DNA of 64,000 nucleotides from assembly GCA_003415625.1 (NCBI GenBank), contig PYIU01000006.1, forward strand, positions 1,488,001 through 1,552,000. The letters are read 5' to 3'. A program made the translations under genes and the position numbers. The notes beneath the pieces are model-generated. The model did no database searches and had not been told where the DNA came from. It saw nothing but the letters and a program-made list of their open reading frames with translations. This stretch comes from Aquanectria penicillioides. Lineage: Eukaryota > Ascomycota > Sordariomycetes > Hypocreales > Nectriaceae. Below, piece by piece: positions 47,123 through 59,552 of this stretch; position 1 is the stretch's first letter, and the number at the start of each line of letters is the position of its first letter.

Positions 47123-50100
47123 GATGAGCCGCCTTGGCAAATATGCCACCCAGAATTCAAGAAATGGAGTTTTCGAGAGGGCTTCGGGCCAGGTTTTATA
47201 GGTTCGCAAAACAGGCTGGCCTGGACGGGTATGGTTCGAGAAGCGATGGGCGAAGATGACTCGGCGCGATAAGACAAAGCACAGTGGGAGGAGGGGCTGA
47301 CGTGCTCTTCTTAGTCGCTGGCTGTCAGCCAGCCTCGATTTGTTGCGCCGAAGGTTCAGCTAGGGTTGGGAGAGGAACACCGACGAACAAACGATGCCAA
47401 ACTCTGATTTGGTTCCCTTCTTTTCGAAAAAAAGGGGAACGGCGAAAGAAAGAAAGAGGAGAAGGGAAACCACGGGCAACGACGATGAGATGAGACGGAC
47501 TAAAGGGGACGAGGGTACGAGTAAAAGCGTTAAAGCGGGTTGGCGGGCGTGGTCGACGATAAGGGTAACCCACGTTATTAACTAAACTCCCATCTGAGCA
47601 ACTGGCAGACCATGACTCCGCAACAAGCGGGAAGCGCATGCACACGCATCCTTGGCCATGGGACAGAACCCACCCAGGAAGCAAGCCCCCCCCCAGGTCC
47701 AAGAGCCAAAGGCGGACCAGGACCGGCAAGACAAGCCTAGCCAAGCATAGGAACTAGTCTCTTGCGGCGAGCCAGGGCTCGATGGCGGCAGCAAGAAGCG
47801 GTTGCGACCTGCAGCAAGCCATGAGCATGGGCGATTGCGGGGCAACGGAGTGCTAATGGGACGATTGATGCTGAACGTTGAGATGAAGTTGGTGTCAGCG
47901 GCTCCTGGGGCCCCAACTCAGGAGAGTCCACAGGGCCACAGGGCATCAATACCGCAAGCTGCCCTCCCTCCTGCTTCCGCCCCCTTGTTGGCTTGTCGGG
48001 GACTGGTGATGGTGTCCCGAATAGTGGGTATTGGGCAGTGGAGATGGATGGAGGAGGAGGGAGTGCCAACCGACGTAGACTCGGACCGCACAGCTGCGAT
48101 GCGCTGTCGGGACATGGGCCATGGGCCATAGACCACGAGATGGGGGACGGCATGGGAGTTTGATCCAAAGATGAATAGCCATGGGGGCCATTGGAGGGCT
48201 GACTTTGATTTGCCCATGTCGCAGATCCCACCCACCGAGCGAGGAAAAAATTACACCATGTTGCTGTATAATCCGATGCCGTGTTTAGGCGCCGGGTGCA
48301 AGACGGAACCTCGATACTGCATGTGGCTGCAGTCGCGATGATGCAGGAGGTTGACGGCACGGACATGGCGGACATGGCTGAAGCTGAGAGGCAAGAAGCT
48401 GTCTTGGGGTTGGGGCTTGCAGCGGGACAGGCCAATCCTCGTTCTCAAGACTTTGGGCTTCGGTATTATTGTGCGAATGGCGGTCGAATGTGTGTCTTAC
48501 CTCGGATATCTAGATCCATCTCTTCTTTGACGGTTCTTGGGGGGGTGTGGCCGCCGGGGGGTTTCAGGCGACACGCACGGCCAAGCCCAGGGACTCCAAT
48601 TTCAGCCTGCCCGTGGATGATGCATCTACGTAACACCACGGCCAACATTGGCTCTATTTCTACCAAGATCGGCCTCGTGGTGGATGGTGGACGACACTGT
48701 CGTAGTGGCACAGATGGGTGGTGGTAATTGCTGGTGAAGGTGGGGCATCGTGATAGGGACGGGACACGTACGGATCCGCACGTTGTCGTGCCCAGACACC
48801 TGGGAGGCACTAATACCAGGGCATGTCGAGGTAAGCGGGTGCGTGGGGGGGGAGCGACAAGCATGCACATGTGGATTGAAAATACACGCACCTCTAATCC
48901 AAGTTAGGAACATGCGTGCTAACGTCTCGCTTGGTGATTCCAAGAAACATCAGTATCCGACGGTCAGCTGTATTTTTAGCCGTTCAATATGGAGTATCAA
49001 ATGGCACCAGGAGATTCAAAACATAGCGATACAGCTTTTCTCAGAGTTAGATACGGGGTCGGGTTATACGAAGAGTCAACAGTAAAATCACCCTCTGGAA
49101 TACGTATATCTTTGCCAAGGTGAGCTTGTGTAGGATTCTAATTCAGGTTTAGTGTAATGTGCATTTCCCTATTTTCACATGTGCTTATTTTGGAGTTCTG
49201 GGGGGTCAACTGAACCAGACCCCAGACAGACGAGGGGTCATGGCGGATGCTTGGCGTGAACCTCATCCCTCTGTTCGGAGCGATTCTGGTAATTCTCCAC
49301 CGGCCCAAATTTTGAGGCTCATTGTGCAAGAAGGGTGCGCCTAGCAAATCAGCGTGAGCAGGTGTTGGCTATGACAACATTGGGGAGGCAGACAGGATGG
49401 GGATCCTGGGGGGTGATGGAGGTGTTGTTGTTGGTGCCAACCGGCTGTAAGTGAGGTTTTGCGGGTTTGCATGCTGCCCATCGCTCATCCACATCTCATC
49501 TCACCTTGTCCCTGTCCCTGCCGGACCTCGGGATACCTGCCTGGACATAACAGTATGTTGCTTCAGTAGTCAGTTTGCCAAAGGTTAACTCGTCCCTGTT
49601 CTCCACGTTGGCTCGCTCCAATCACACCCTAAAAACAACCAAACCAGCTCACACCTTCCTTGTGCAACCCGACCTGCATCCTCACGAGCTGGTACCTACT
49701 TCAGCAGCTCAGGCAGGTGCCTCAGGTGAGCTCCATGACCCAAGAACGGTATTTGGATTTCTAAATGATGAGCTGTCATGACAAACAGTTTTCAGACTCA
49801 TCACTTTCCCACTTGACCGGTTTGCTGCACCACTCGTCAATAATCTGGCACAAAAGGGTAACAATCTTCGCCCCTCTCCCCCTGTCCGCCACCTCCCCTG
49901 CATCTTTGGTTGGCCATTGGCGTCCACGACGCCTTCGTGGACCATGGGATGGCTCTGTCACGGACTCACCAGCCTCGGCCGCCGTCCTATCCAAACCAAA
50001 GTAAGCATCCTCCCTCGGTCTGGGATTCAACTCAGACGCCCCATCGGTCGCTGGCTCTCTCACCTAGCCTTCCCCGTGCCTCCCCATGCCTGCTTCCCAC

Positions 50101-51684
50101 AGTCTCCCACGCCTCCACGCCAAGAATCCTACCACCACCACCACCACCACATACAATGTCTTCAATTGCGGTTGCCGCTGCGGTCGAGTGCATCCTCTCC
50201 TCCACGCACACAATAGCGCACACAATATCGTCCACGCTTCTGAACCAGCGCTGATGTCAGCTGTTCCCCTTCGGGCGGCCTACATTTTCACCCCACCGGC
50301 CTCGCTCACATTCATGCAATGCCATGGAATAGAGCGCCTTGCACCCGTGACCCTTCACGCGCACACACCCACACCACACTGATCTACTGCGTCAGTCCAC
50401 CGAGCCGTCCAAGAGATCTCTGGATCCGTGGGCCCACGCATCCTCGCAGCAGCAGCAACTCCCATGCTGGTTGCATCGCATTCCCTCTCGGCCATTGTAC
50501 CCGTCGGCCCCTCCAAAAACGATCAGGTCTGTGACAACAAAGGGGACAGGGTAATGGAGATATCCGAGATCCTTGTCTACTTTTGGCAATAACCCCACGA
50601 CATCTAACGCTCCAACGGGCGCAATGCACAATGGTGTCGTCCACTCGGGCCTTTCATTGCTGCTCTGCCCCTTCCAGGCCCAGTTCATCACCCATCCTCC
50701 TGGTCACTTGGCTTGTCAGATGGCTTGCTGATGGCACCACTGATTCGCAATTCTTGCCCATGGCATTCTGCGAGTGAGGCTTCTGCATTGCATTGCCTTG
50801 CCTCCCCTCGCATCCCCGGCTGCATCTAGTCAAGATGCTTGTCGGGTGACACCTTAATCCCAGGTTCCAATGTTCATTCTTGCAATGGTGCAGTTGAGCC
50901 TGAAGTGGACGGTGGCGCGCCGTGAAGGACCTAACCCTGTGATCCGGGCCAGTAGACCCAAAAAAAAAATCGTCCACAGATCATCCCGTTCCCAATTTAT
51001 TTGGTCAGCGGGTTATGTATTTTCTCTAGCCATCACTTTTCTACATCGCCTACCGACGCGGCAATTATCGGCGAAGAGAAAAAATACAAGCAGTTTTAAA
51101 TACCTATCTACAAAGTGGCTCCCGTCCCGCCCGATGTGGGACGGAAGCTAGACGCTATGGGGCAGCAATTGATAAAGACCCTCAGAATGTTTACATTTCA
51201 TCATGGCGTAATTCCCCCGCCAGCCGGGCGACCATGTTTCTGAATCACCGTCCTGCAGTTCCAATTCCCGTGTCTGCAAAAGAATCCAGGGTTATAAACT
51301 TTACTAGCCTCTACCCAGGGGGCCAGTGACCGGCCATGTCGTCCCGTCGTCCGTCCACCCCACGACGCCCCCTTCAAAGACGGGAGCAGGAAGGGGGAGT
51401 TCATGCATGACATCGCTGTCCGTCGACCCAAGCTGCCCGTGGCTTGCCCAATAGCCGCCCCAGCCGATTGCTTTGTGACTCTGGCCGTGTCCACCCGTCT
51501 GCTGCCATAGCGAGCAAGGCATGTTTCACCACGTACGTCTGGGTCGGTCTCTGCATCACAGCTGGGGCTGTGGCGTTTTCGAAGGACAGCACACTCTGCA
51601 TACAACACTATCCCCAACATGTATCTGGCAGTCTCAAACACCTCGTGCCTGAGTGGTAGTATTTTCTGCAATGATCATCACCAA
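47123..51684. other. 4.5-kb intergenic region
   Basis: The longest gene-free stretch in the core half. Frames exist on both strands (for example 47737-48435 minus) but they are low-complexity, mutually overlapping and match nothing known. The left end is the promoter of the CASTOR-like gene. Contains an (ACC)n run at 50131-50150. Could hold a non-coding transcript; nothing positive seen. Confidence 0.45.
50131..50150. repeat. (ACC)n microsatellite
   Basis: Between six and seven ACC units within non-coding sequence. Confidence 0.85.
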
Positions 51685-53484
51685 CTATTTCTTGATACCT
51701 ACGACAACAAGGTTTCGCGGGCTCTGGGCATAATCAAACACCGTCTCAACCCACGCATGACGGACGATGTCCTCATGCTCTCGGAGGTACGTCCATCGGT
51801 CCGAGACGATCAGCGATTCAACTGCCATGGCACTAAACGCCATCAGACTCCAGATGGCGCACAATTCCTTCTTGCGCGGCAGATACATGGTCTCATACCG
51901 CTCAATCTCCTCGTCGGTCAGGTCCGCCATCTTTTCCCGCATCACCTCGGCGTACTGCTTGTAGTCATTGTTGGTTGTCAACTTCTGCACTGCGCCGCGC
52001 ACGTATCCCTTCAAAGATCCGTAACAGCTCTTTCGCAGCGCTCCAATGATGACGGGGTTGGTGCTGATATCGAATGGACTCTGGTTGTCATCTTGGCTCG
52101 TAGTTTCTGTGCCAGCTTCTGAGAGTTCGGGTGTAAAATGTCGAACCTTCTTCACAACACCACGGTCAAGGAATATTTTCTGCAGTACCGCACGATAGAA
52201 GTGTCGAGAGAAGAACCCGTCGCTCTCCTTTTCGGTCCAGTTCTGCGGTGCTTGGCATGCCATCATGCGGGCTGTGATATTTAGCCGGATGCCATCTTCC
52301 CGATATGTAGAAAACCGCTGGCTCATTGGGAAGCCTTGGGAATCGTGCTTCTCGGACTCCCGGGCCAAACGGCCATTAACCGCTTCCAGTGTTGGGCGCA
52401 GATAGGCATACTTGTAGGTTGGTGGGCCAAGTTTTTCCGTCAACAGATTGTAACAGCATCCCACAATGGCAACGGCTCGGATATCCGAGTTAAGTATCAT
52501 CGACCGGATGCCAAAGTGCGAAAGGTTTCCACACGAATGGATCGAGATTGCCATCAACTTTAGGTCCTTTTTCTTCCCTTCTGCTGCGTCGCCGTTCTCA
52601 ATCTGGGAAATCACCTCAGCGAGGTCGCCACTGTCCAGCCTTCCCGAAATATATTGGACATATCCTTTTCCTTTCTCTACTGTGTACTCTGCTTCAAGTT
52701 CTCGAACTGGTCTGAAATCGAAAGCATCGTCTCCAGCCACCTCGCGAATTGCTTTGGCCAAGATCTCGGGGTCGTGGTGTCCCTCTGGCCCACATGCTTC
52801 GAGGATTTTGTGCCACATCTTCTTGTTTCTCATAACTTTGGGCTTGACCGCCAATCCAGATGACATGTCAAGACCCCTTGCTGCAGTGACATTGTTTTCT
52901 CGACCTTCCACGGCTACAACAGATCTGTTGTAAGGCTCACTGGCGAGAGCTCGACCAAGATAGTTTTGACCACTCCCAAAGTCAACGAAGTGTGTGATAT
53001 CTTCACCGCATTGTTCAGAAATATCGTTGGATAGATTGTCGACATAATCGGCAAAGTTGGTGACCTCGTGAATTTTCTTGGGGTTCATACCCACAGAGAC
53101 TGGCCGCGGAAGCACGGGAAGCTTCTGTTTGCGAGGTACGAATGATCGCGCAAGTGAGAGGCTTCGAACAGTTCGAATATACTCAATGAAACTTTCAGGG
53201 GGGTTCTGGTCACCTTCAAATGAGAGGTTATCGAGGTCGTCCCTCATGAGGAGATCCAACAGCTGCATAATATTGCAGGACAAAATGAAGGGTTGCCATT
53301 CTTGAGGGACGGCATAATGAAACAGGCCGGGTTCAATAGTGAAGAAGTCGAGAATGTGAACTCCACCGCAAAGAATCTGAAAAGTGTCCGATGTCCTCAC
53401 AAACTCAAGAAGATTGTCAACGTATTCCTCTGGCGACGCAAAATCACCATTGTACGGAAGTGGCTTCTTGGGTATCATTTTCAA
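51685..53484 (-). CDS. METTL25/RRNAD1-type methyltransferase (Methyltransf_32)
   Basis: A single exon of 599 residues; a second in-frame ATG at 53478 (MIPKKP) is an equally good start. The N-terminal part is helical (EEYVDNLLEFVRTSD). The Rossmann methyltransferase domain has motif I HFVDFGSGQNYLGRALA and acidic loop VVAVEGRENNV. Further on it shows MAISIHSCGNLSHFGIR and VAIVGCCYNLLTEKLG, hallmarks of the METTL25/RRNAD1 family. It should use S-adenosylmethionine. Substrate is unknown in fungi; animal relatives are linked to translation-factor or rRNA modification, which I cannot verify here. It is divergent from TLG1 over 683 bp. Confidence 0.85.
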   Translation of the reverse strand: MKMIPKKPLPYNGDFASPEEYVDNLLEFVRTSDTFQILCGGVHILDFFTIEPGLFHYAVPQEWQPFILSCNIMQLLDLLMRDDLDNLSFEGDQNPPESFIEYIRTVRSLSLARSFVPRKQKLPVLPRPVSVGMNPKKIHEVTNFADYVDNLSNDISEQCGEDITHFVDFGSGQNYLGRALASEPYNRSVVAVEGRENNVTAARGLDMSSGLAVKPKVMRNKKMWHKILEACGPEGHHDPEILAKAIREVAGDDAFDFRPVRELEAEYTVEKGKGYVQYISGRLDSGDLAEVISQIENGDAAEGKKKDLKLMAISIHSCGNLSHFGIRSMILNSDIRAVAIVGCCYNLLTEKLGPPTYKYAYLRPTLEAVNGRLARESEKHDSQGFPMSQRFSTYREDGIRLNITARMMACQAPQNWTEKESDGFFSRHFYRAVLQKIFLDRGVVKKVRHFTPELSEAGTETTSQDDNQSPFDISTNPVIIGALRKSCYGSLKGYVRGAVQKLTTNNDYKQYAEVMREKMADLTDEEIERYETMYLPRKKELCAIWSLMAFSAMAVESLIVSDRWTYLREHEDIVRHAWVETVFDYAQSPRNLVVVGIKK

Positions 53485-54167
53485 TGACGAAGCTGAAAGC
53501 TACCCTAGAGTTTGGTCAATTCATTGCCTTTCAAGATGACGGTATGGGTGACAAACGTAAGAGGGCTTATAGGTACCGCTCTATGAGATGGCTCTTTTGC
53601 GTATAACTCGTAGTAGATGTATGGTTTCCCAGGAAAGGTTGCCACAACCAGTTGGGTAGTCTTTTTTTAGCAAAAGAATCGGGGAGGTTTAGATCCTTCT
53701 TTGGTCAGCCAGCCCGTTACCCCGACTGAACAAGCTAAATAATCCTCGGAAGTAAGAACGATTATCCAGGCTTGCAAAGGTGTCGTGGAACAAAGACTTG
53801 GGTTTATTCAGAAAGAAGAGTGACTGTGCCCCGGTTTCCAAGCACAAATCCAAATTCCCCGTTTAGTGGGCGAGTGGATTTTGTAGGTGAGGCTCGGTGT
53901 GGGAGCAACCTTTCGGTGATAGTCGGGTACGTACCTCTTTAGGCTAGGGGGCCTCCACGATCAACCTAATTTAGCTGCACGTGTAGGGTAAGTTGAAGCG
54001 GCTTCCAACTATGCAACGTCATCCGCTCGTAACCCCAAAGTCGCAACCTAGAATTCGCCCGCGTTGGGGAACATTGCGTCCACAACTCACCCACATCGCT
54101 GTCCTCTTGAGCCCATCGCACATACTGGGGCGAGTCTGATGCGTCTGCACGCATCGATATCAATAGG
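53485..54167. promoter_or_regulatory. Divergent promoter region, methyltransferase/TLG1
   Basis: 683 bp between two divergent start codons. No individual site is assigned. Confidence 0.4.
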
Positions 54168-54989
54168 ATGATGTCCTCCCCCAATGATCAGGACCCGTTC
54201 CTCCAGGTCCAACAGTACGTTCCATCTCCCGCTGCTGCTGATCACCCACCACCTGCTTCGGCTTCCAATCCACCCTCCCGTCTGATCCAGTGGGCGCCTT
54301 GCTGACCGCGCTTTCGCAGAGATGTTCTCTCCCAGATGGCCCAGGCCCGGCCTCTTTTCGCCTCATACCTGCGCATCCGGTCTCTCTCCACCAGCAGTTC
54401 CTCGCCCGAGCTGGCGTCCGCCCGATCCGATCTTGAATCCGCCCTCGACTCCTTAGCCGATGACATCGCCGACCTAGTCGACTCCGTTCAGGCCATGGAG
54501 TCTAATCCCGCCCAATTCGGCCTCTCCCCCCATGAGGTCACGCGCCGCAAGCGCCTCGTCGACGAGGTTAGCGGCGAGATCGAGGACATGCGCGAGGAGC
54601 TGGACAAGAAGGGCGGTGCAGGCGCCGGCTCTAGCGACCTGCCCGACCCCAACGCCTTTGCCATCGACGGCGACGACTCCTACGCCGAATTCGAGCAGCA
54701 CCAGCAGCTCCAGATGATGCGGGAACAAGACCAGCATCTCGATGGCGTCTTCCAGACCGTCGGAAACCTGCGCCGCCAGGCCGACGACATGGGCCGGGAG
54801 CTGGAGGAGCAGCGCGAAATGCTCGAAGTCGTGGACAATGTGGCTGATCGAGTTAGCGGCCGCCTGCAAACCGGCGTTCAGAAGCTGCAGCACGTCATGC
54901 GCAAAAACGAGGACCGCCTGAGCAGTTGCTGTATCGCGGTGCTCATCTTTGTCCTTATTCTGCTTCTCGTGCTGCTACTAATCCTGTAA
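54168..54989 (+). CDS. TLG1: Qc-SNARE Tlg1 (syntaxin 6-like)
   Basis: Two exons, 54168-54214 and 54320-54989, encode 238 residues. Two adjacent ATGs open the gene; the second (54171, MSSPNDQDPF) may be the true start. Splicing across a 105-bp intron yields QVQQDVLSQMAQARPLF, the start of the syntaxin 6 N-terminal three-helix bundle (about residues 5-110). The SNARE motif spans about residues 155-215 (QDQHLDGVFQTVGNLRRQADD...), with the zero-layer Gln in ELEEQREMLE. A C-terminal membrane anchor of about 18 hydrophobic residues follows two Cys (SSCCIAVLIFVLILLL), possible palmitoylation sites. It mediates endosome-to-Golgi fusion. The gene is convergent with GLE1. Confidence 0.92.
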
Positions 54990-55400
54990 ATGGGCAAATG
55001 GGTGAATGGGTGAATGCATGATCTTGTTTTTTTTTTTTAGCCAAAGATCTGTTCATGGTCTACGACGCACGGTTTTGGGAATACCTGTTTTCGGAGTTTT
55101 GGTAAGGGGATATTTGCTCGCACCACTGTCAATCAGGAATAGTATTTTTTTTCTACATTTGTATAGTAAAGGATAGATCAAGAGCAACATCCACGGCGGT
55201 TGTTGCTCGAACGGCGTCATTATAATCTAACAAGTCCGTGAAACACCTGTGATGCAGCCAAGCCTGGTAATGATACCTTGTTCCATGATGTGGAGTGAAC
55301 CACCATTTCCTGAACGCCCCTTGCACACTCGTACATGGTGATAGTATTTTCCACCTTCCCTGCCTGTTAAAACAAAAAATATGTATCCAACTTCTGCCTT
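54990..55400. other. Convergent spacer, TLG1 and GLE1
   Basis: 411 bp with T-rich runs; carries both 3' UTRs. No gene seen. Confidence 0.6.
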
Positions 55401-57078
55401 TTAGGATAGAATCAAACCCGCCTCGCCTTGAAGAACATCAGCGAGAGCACGTAGAGAGCCAGCCGCGGTGGCATTCGGGGGAGCTTTCTTTGGGAATTCC
55501 ACCAAGGCTAAGCGGAGGGCTGCGAGGGCAGCGTTGCCGTAGAAGTTGAGGAATCGTTGCTCGTGGCCCTCAATCATCGAGCGCAGCACAACAAATTGCG
55601 TGTTCGACACCTCGCCAGGAGGCGAATTGACAATGCCAGCGAGTGCCTTCCAGTAGTTTACAGGAGGGTAAGGGTTTGTCTTTGACGTCTTGCTAAAATC
55701 CCGGAGGGAGAGTGACGCATAACCTGCGCCGAGGCCAGTCATGCGGTCATTGTGGCTCTGCTCAGTGACCCAAGCCGGGCCATCTCTCTTCCACCCCAGA
55801 GCAATCCGCCCTCTCTCTGTCTTGTCGTTTCCACGGTGTCCGAACAAAACCGGGCACACGACTCTGAATTTGGCCATGAGGATATCAATCAAGGATTGCC
55901 CTCGCCACTGGAAATCCTTCTGCGAGAAGATTTGAGCAGTGAAAATGCCGACTGGATCAGCAGCTTTAGGGTTTGCTCCAGCTTCGTTGATGAACTGATT
56001 AATGATTCCCTTGGCGCAAATATTGATCAAGTAGATGAAGAGCGAAGGTAACATGGCGTCGTTATTTGCGGCGCCCTCGACCGATTCCCTCTTATCAACT
56101 ACAAATAGACTGACGTCAATTGGGGGACTAGGAACTTTGCCTTCTAGTGCTTCCTTCAATGTAGCATTGATCTTGCTGACCTATAGACGATCGTTAGAAT
56201 GCTGCGATGCGACGTGGCTGTCGAGCGACTTACAGGTTGGGCGTTCGCTCCTCGACCACTTGTAAGTTGGCCGATCGAGACTCGAATTTCTCTGCGGAAT
56301 GCGCCCATCTTGCCCTTGAGAGGAGACCCAGGGACCTTTGACTGAGCCTGAAGATCCTTCCTCAGTTTCTTTAGCTGTTGGTGGATTTGGGTATAACGAT
56401 CCATAGTGGGTGCTTTGGGTGGCTGGGCAGCTGGCACACTGCCCGGGGCCGGCTGAGCGGGAGAAGCTGCAGGAGCAGCAGAAGTTTGGGGAGCCGGAAA
56501 GCCATTTGGTTTCTGAAATGGGTTGATTTGAGAAGGCTGCTGTGCTTGAGCTTGAGCGGCAGGAGCAAAGGGTGAACTCGAGACTGGTTTGTTCAGCGGG
56601 GCTGATGGAGGGGCTGGCAGGGGAGCCAGAGCAGGTTTTTTAATCTCTGAAGGAGGAGTCGTCGATGGAACATGCTGCTTGGCATCCTTGACTGGTGTGC
56701 CGTTGACAGTTGTTGAGGTTGTTGGCTGCGCTGGGGGGGAGGCGAGGGTAGTCCAGGCTCTGGAGGCGGTCGAGGAATCGTCTTTGCTCGAAGCTCCCTG
56801 AGCCGCTTTTCCTCCGCAACAACTGCTGCTTCTGCCTTGAGCCTCTCCTCTTCCTTGCGCCCCTCGTCGACTATCCTTTGATGTTCCTGCTGCAGCTCAT
56901 GAAGCTCGTAGACTCGGATGGCAGCCTTGCGCACCCGGTCGTGCTCCACCTGGGCTGCTGCCAACGCATCTCGATGACTCAGTTCAGAATTCCGATTATC
57001 GAAGAGAAAGCTGGAGGGAGGGTTTCGATCGGGGCTCGAGAGCAATTGGTTCCGCCTGGCGGGTGAGGAACGCGACAT
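55401..57078 (-). CDS. GLE1: mRNA export factor Gle1, with a one-base frame break
   Basis: Two exons, 56234-57078 and 55401-56180, joined by a 53-bp intron. The N-terminus MSRSSPARRN leads into a long coiled coil (EHDRVRKAAIRVYELHELQQ, EEERLKAEAAVVAEEKRLRE). A Pro/Ala/Gln-rich linker and then the Gle1 HEAT-like domain follow, with PVSKINATLKEALEGK, MLPSLFIYLINICAKGIINQ and MTGLGAGYASLSLRDFS. Within exon 1 the frame changes at the C7 run (plus-strand G7, 56733-56739): adding one base joins LPSPPP to AQPTTSTTVNGTPVKDAKQ and keeps phase to the donor. The repaired protein is 541 residues, the normal length. Gle1 activates the DEAD-box helicase Dbp5 at the cytoplasmic face of the nuclear pore. Confidence 0.9.
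56733..56739 (-). other. Frame break in GLE1 exon 1 (C7/G7 run)
   Basis: Exon 1 is 845 bp; 846 is needed for the phase-0 donor. The frame shifts at this homopolymer between Pro-rich codons, with no splice signal. Confidence 0.8.
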
Positions 57079-59483
57079 GGTTGGATGCAGATGGCGAGGT
57101 TGGTATTTGCTGTCGGCCTAGCATTTGCGTTTGGATAGGGGGTTTGGGGATGAAGTATTGCGGTAAAGCAAAGACCGCAAATTTCAGGGGCGCAAAAGAC
57201 GCGTTCCGTTCTGCAGCGGCTACGATAACGCCGTCTGGGGGGATTCGGAGTCCCCTGTTGATGAGGTCGATCTCTGGTCTCGATAATGCAGACCTTAGAT
57301 TTAGACTAGACGTTGACCAAACCGGCATTGGTACGTACCGATCCAAGGCAAGCTCATCATGCACAAACATCCAAGGCCTCGGCCCGCTAAAATAAAGACC
57401 CGAACGTAGGTGGTCAGGCTGGGGCGCAGGCAACGAAGTCAGCCACAGTTCCGTCCTGTGGCGGTGTTACCCCAATCTGATCTGGATGACATGCCCGACG
57501 GCGGATTACGTTTGTGAGACATGTTTAGAGGGCTCGACCGCCGAAATCTGAGACGTTGGACTTGTGTACCAATATCAGAGGGATGAATTATTGCACAAGA
57601 GGATAAGTGATGGATCTGAATACGAGCTGGATCATGGAGGTATCTCGAACAGGGCGAGCTGGGATCTGGAACAGGGTGAAGCAGCTAATTGGTTCTGGAA
57701 CACAGGCATCTCGGCCGACTGAGAAGAGGCGAAACGAGCAGGGGCTCTTGTCTGAAGGGTTACATCGGATGGCATGCTTAGAAGCACGAGGGCTTGTAAC
57801 ATTGAGCCTGGCGGTGGCCGTTGTGCTACTGCGGTCGGGCAGGCTGTGATGGTGATGAGGCACGCATGCGGTGGCCCGAAGAACACGGCCAAATTGAGAG
57901 CCATTTGAGAGGGTGACTGGGATTGTTTACATCTGACCATGCCCAGGTTGTCCGTCTTTGGTGACAACGCAAGGAGACGGGGGAAGAAGCATCGGCTCCA
58001 CTCAGGGAGAGAGCTTGGCAAATTTGGACGACGGGGAGCCGTGGAGCGCCTGACCTCCTCGCCGTAGGGGGGAGAACAAGGTACAACGGCGCTATGTAGT
58101 ATGTTTGGTGCTCCAGGCGCACCGCTCGCGGGATAGAAGCGATTGGGGTTTCCCTTCAGACTCTATTGCCCGGGATACGAAGATGGGGAAGACGAAGGAG
58201 GCGCACGGAGGGTGACTTTTTGGAGGGATGGATGGGCTCGGGCCCGAGAGTGACCAACCGCTGCCATCGGTAGGCTTTTGGACGCTGCCGTTGGCGGTTG
58301 ACGATGATGGCGATGCTCGTGGAGAGTGGAGCCGTGACCAGACAAAACGACACAGATCCAAGACACAAGGCACACATAGCACCCAGGACACACCCAGGAC
58401 ACAGAGGGGCAACAAAGGATGACCCAGAGAGGCGGATGGTTAGCTGAGGAACGTGGATGAGGTCACTGAGCAGCCGAAACGGCAACGCAATTCTTCATTC
58501 GAATAACTTTCTCATGTCCTTCCTCAGCCGCTTTCTCAGTCGCTGCTCGAAGCATTGCCCCTCGATGACGATGACGTTTGCGAGCGGCACCCGAATTCGA
58601 CTCCCTTGTCAGCCATTCTGTCCGTCTCCCGCCCGCTGGTGCTGGGTTCTAGGTGCAAAGCTGCAGCAGTAGTCGAGGGACCCTTGTGAGTCTCACCCCT
58701 GGCACCAGCGGAGGACAGACGGGTCAGGCAATCAATCACACCTCACTAGACATCATGGCAAGGGGGTACTGACTCTTGAACGGGGGAAGGAGGAAGCAAG
58801 CTCTCCTCACAGCCCGGAGCTCAGCAGCCGGATCGCACCGCCCGGCGCAGCCGTGAATGTGTGTATGGCAGCAATTCGGCACCTGGCATGCAGTCTGGGG
58901 ATGGAAGACGGGTGCCGGCCATGACATCGCCGCAAGTAAACAGGGCCAACTGTCACAATCCCACGAAGCTCCGGGGCATGCCCCATTCGAGACGGTTTAG
59001 CGGTTACGCCGGTGGCCGCAGGCTCTCCAGCTCGATTGCCATGGTGGAGAGGGAACGAGCGCCGGGCCGCTTGCTAGGTACCTGTAGCTCAGGGATCTCC
59101 GGTGGAGTTCTCCCGTGCGACACAGCCTGTTCCCCCTCCAGTCGTAGCGCCCTATGATGGGCCGTGGATCCCCATTGCATCGAGTGGGTGGCCATCTCAG
59201 AGAGGGTAGCAGTGAGACACCCAACGACAACCGGCAGCGTCGCGGACGACGCCTCTGGAGCCCAGCCAACGACAACCGCTGGAGCTGTGGCTGCGCTCGT
59301 CCGCTGCCGATGACGCCCTTGAACGCCACTCGCGGCGAGACATCCCATCCCTAAACTTTGGGCTCTGCGTGTGCATTGGCCGTGTATGATGGATGGACTG
59401 TTGCTGCCGCTGTTAGGGTATCTTACCCCTCCCCCCACGAGCTGGGACCAATGTTTCGCCGGACGGCCCGTCGAGGCCGCGTC

Positions 59484-59552
59484 GGTGTGAGCGAGTGTGT
59501 GTTGTGTGTGTGAGTGTGCGTGCGTATGTGTGTGTGTGCGTGTGCGTGCGTG
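59484..59552. repeat. Imperfect (GT)n microsatellite
   Basis: About 70 bp of GT units broken by GA and GC variants. Non-coding. Confidence 0.85.

Noticed and set aside
47737..48435. 232-codon minus-strand open frame in the 4.5-kb gap
   Set aside because: Composition is Ser/Pro/Ala-rich with equal open frames on the other strand; no recognisable motif.
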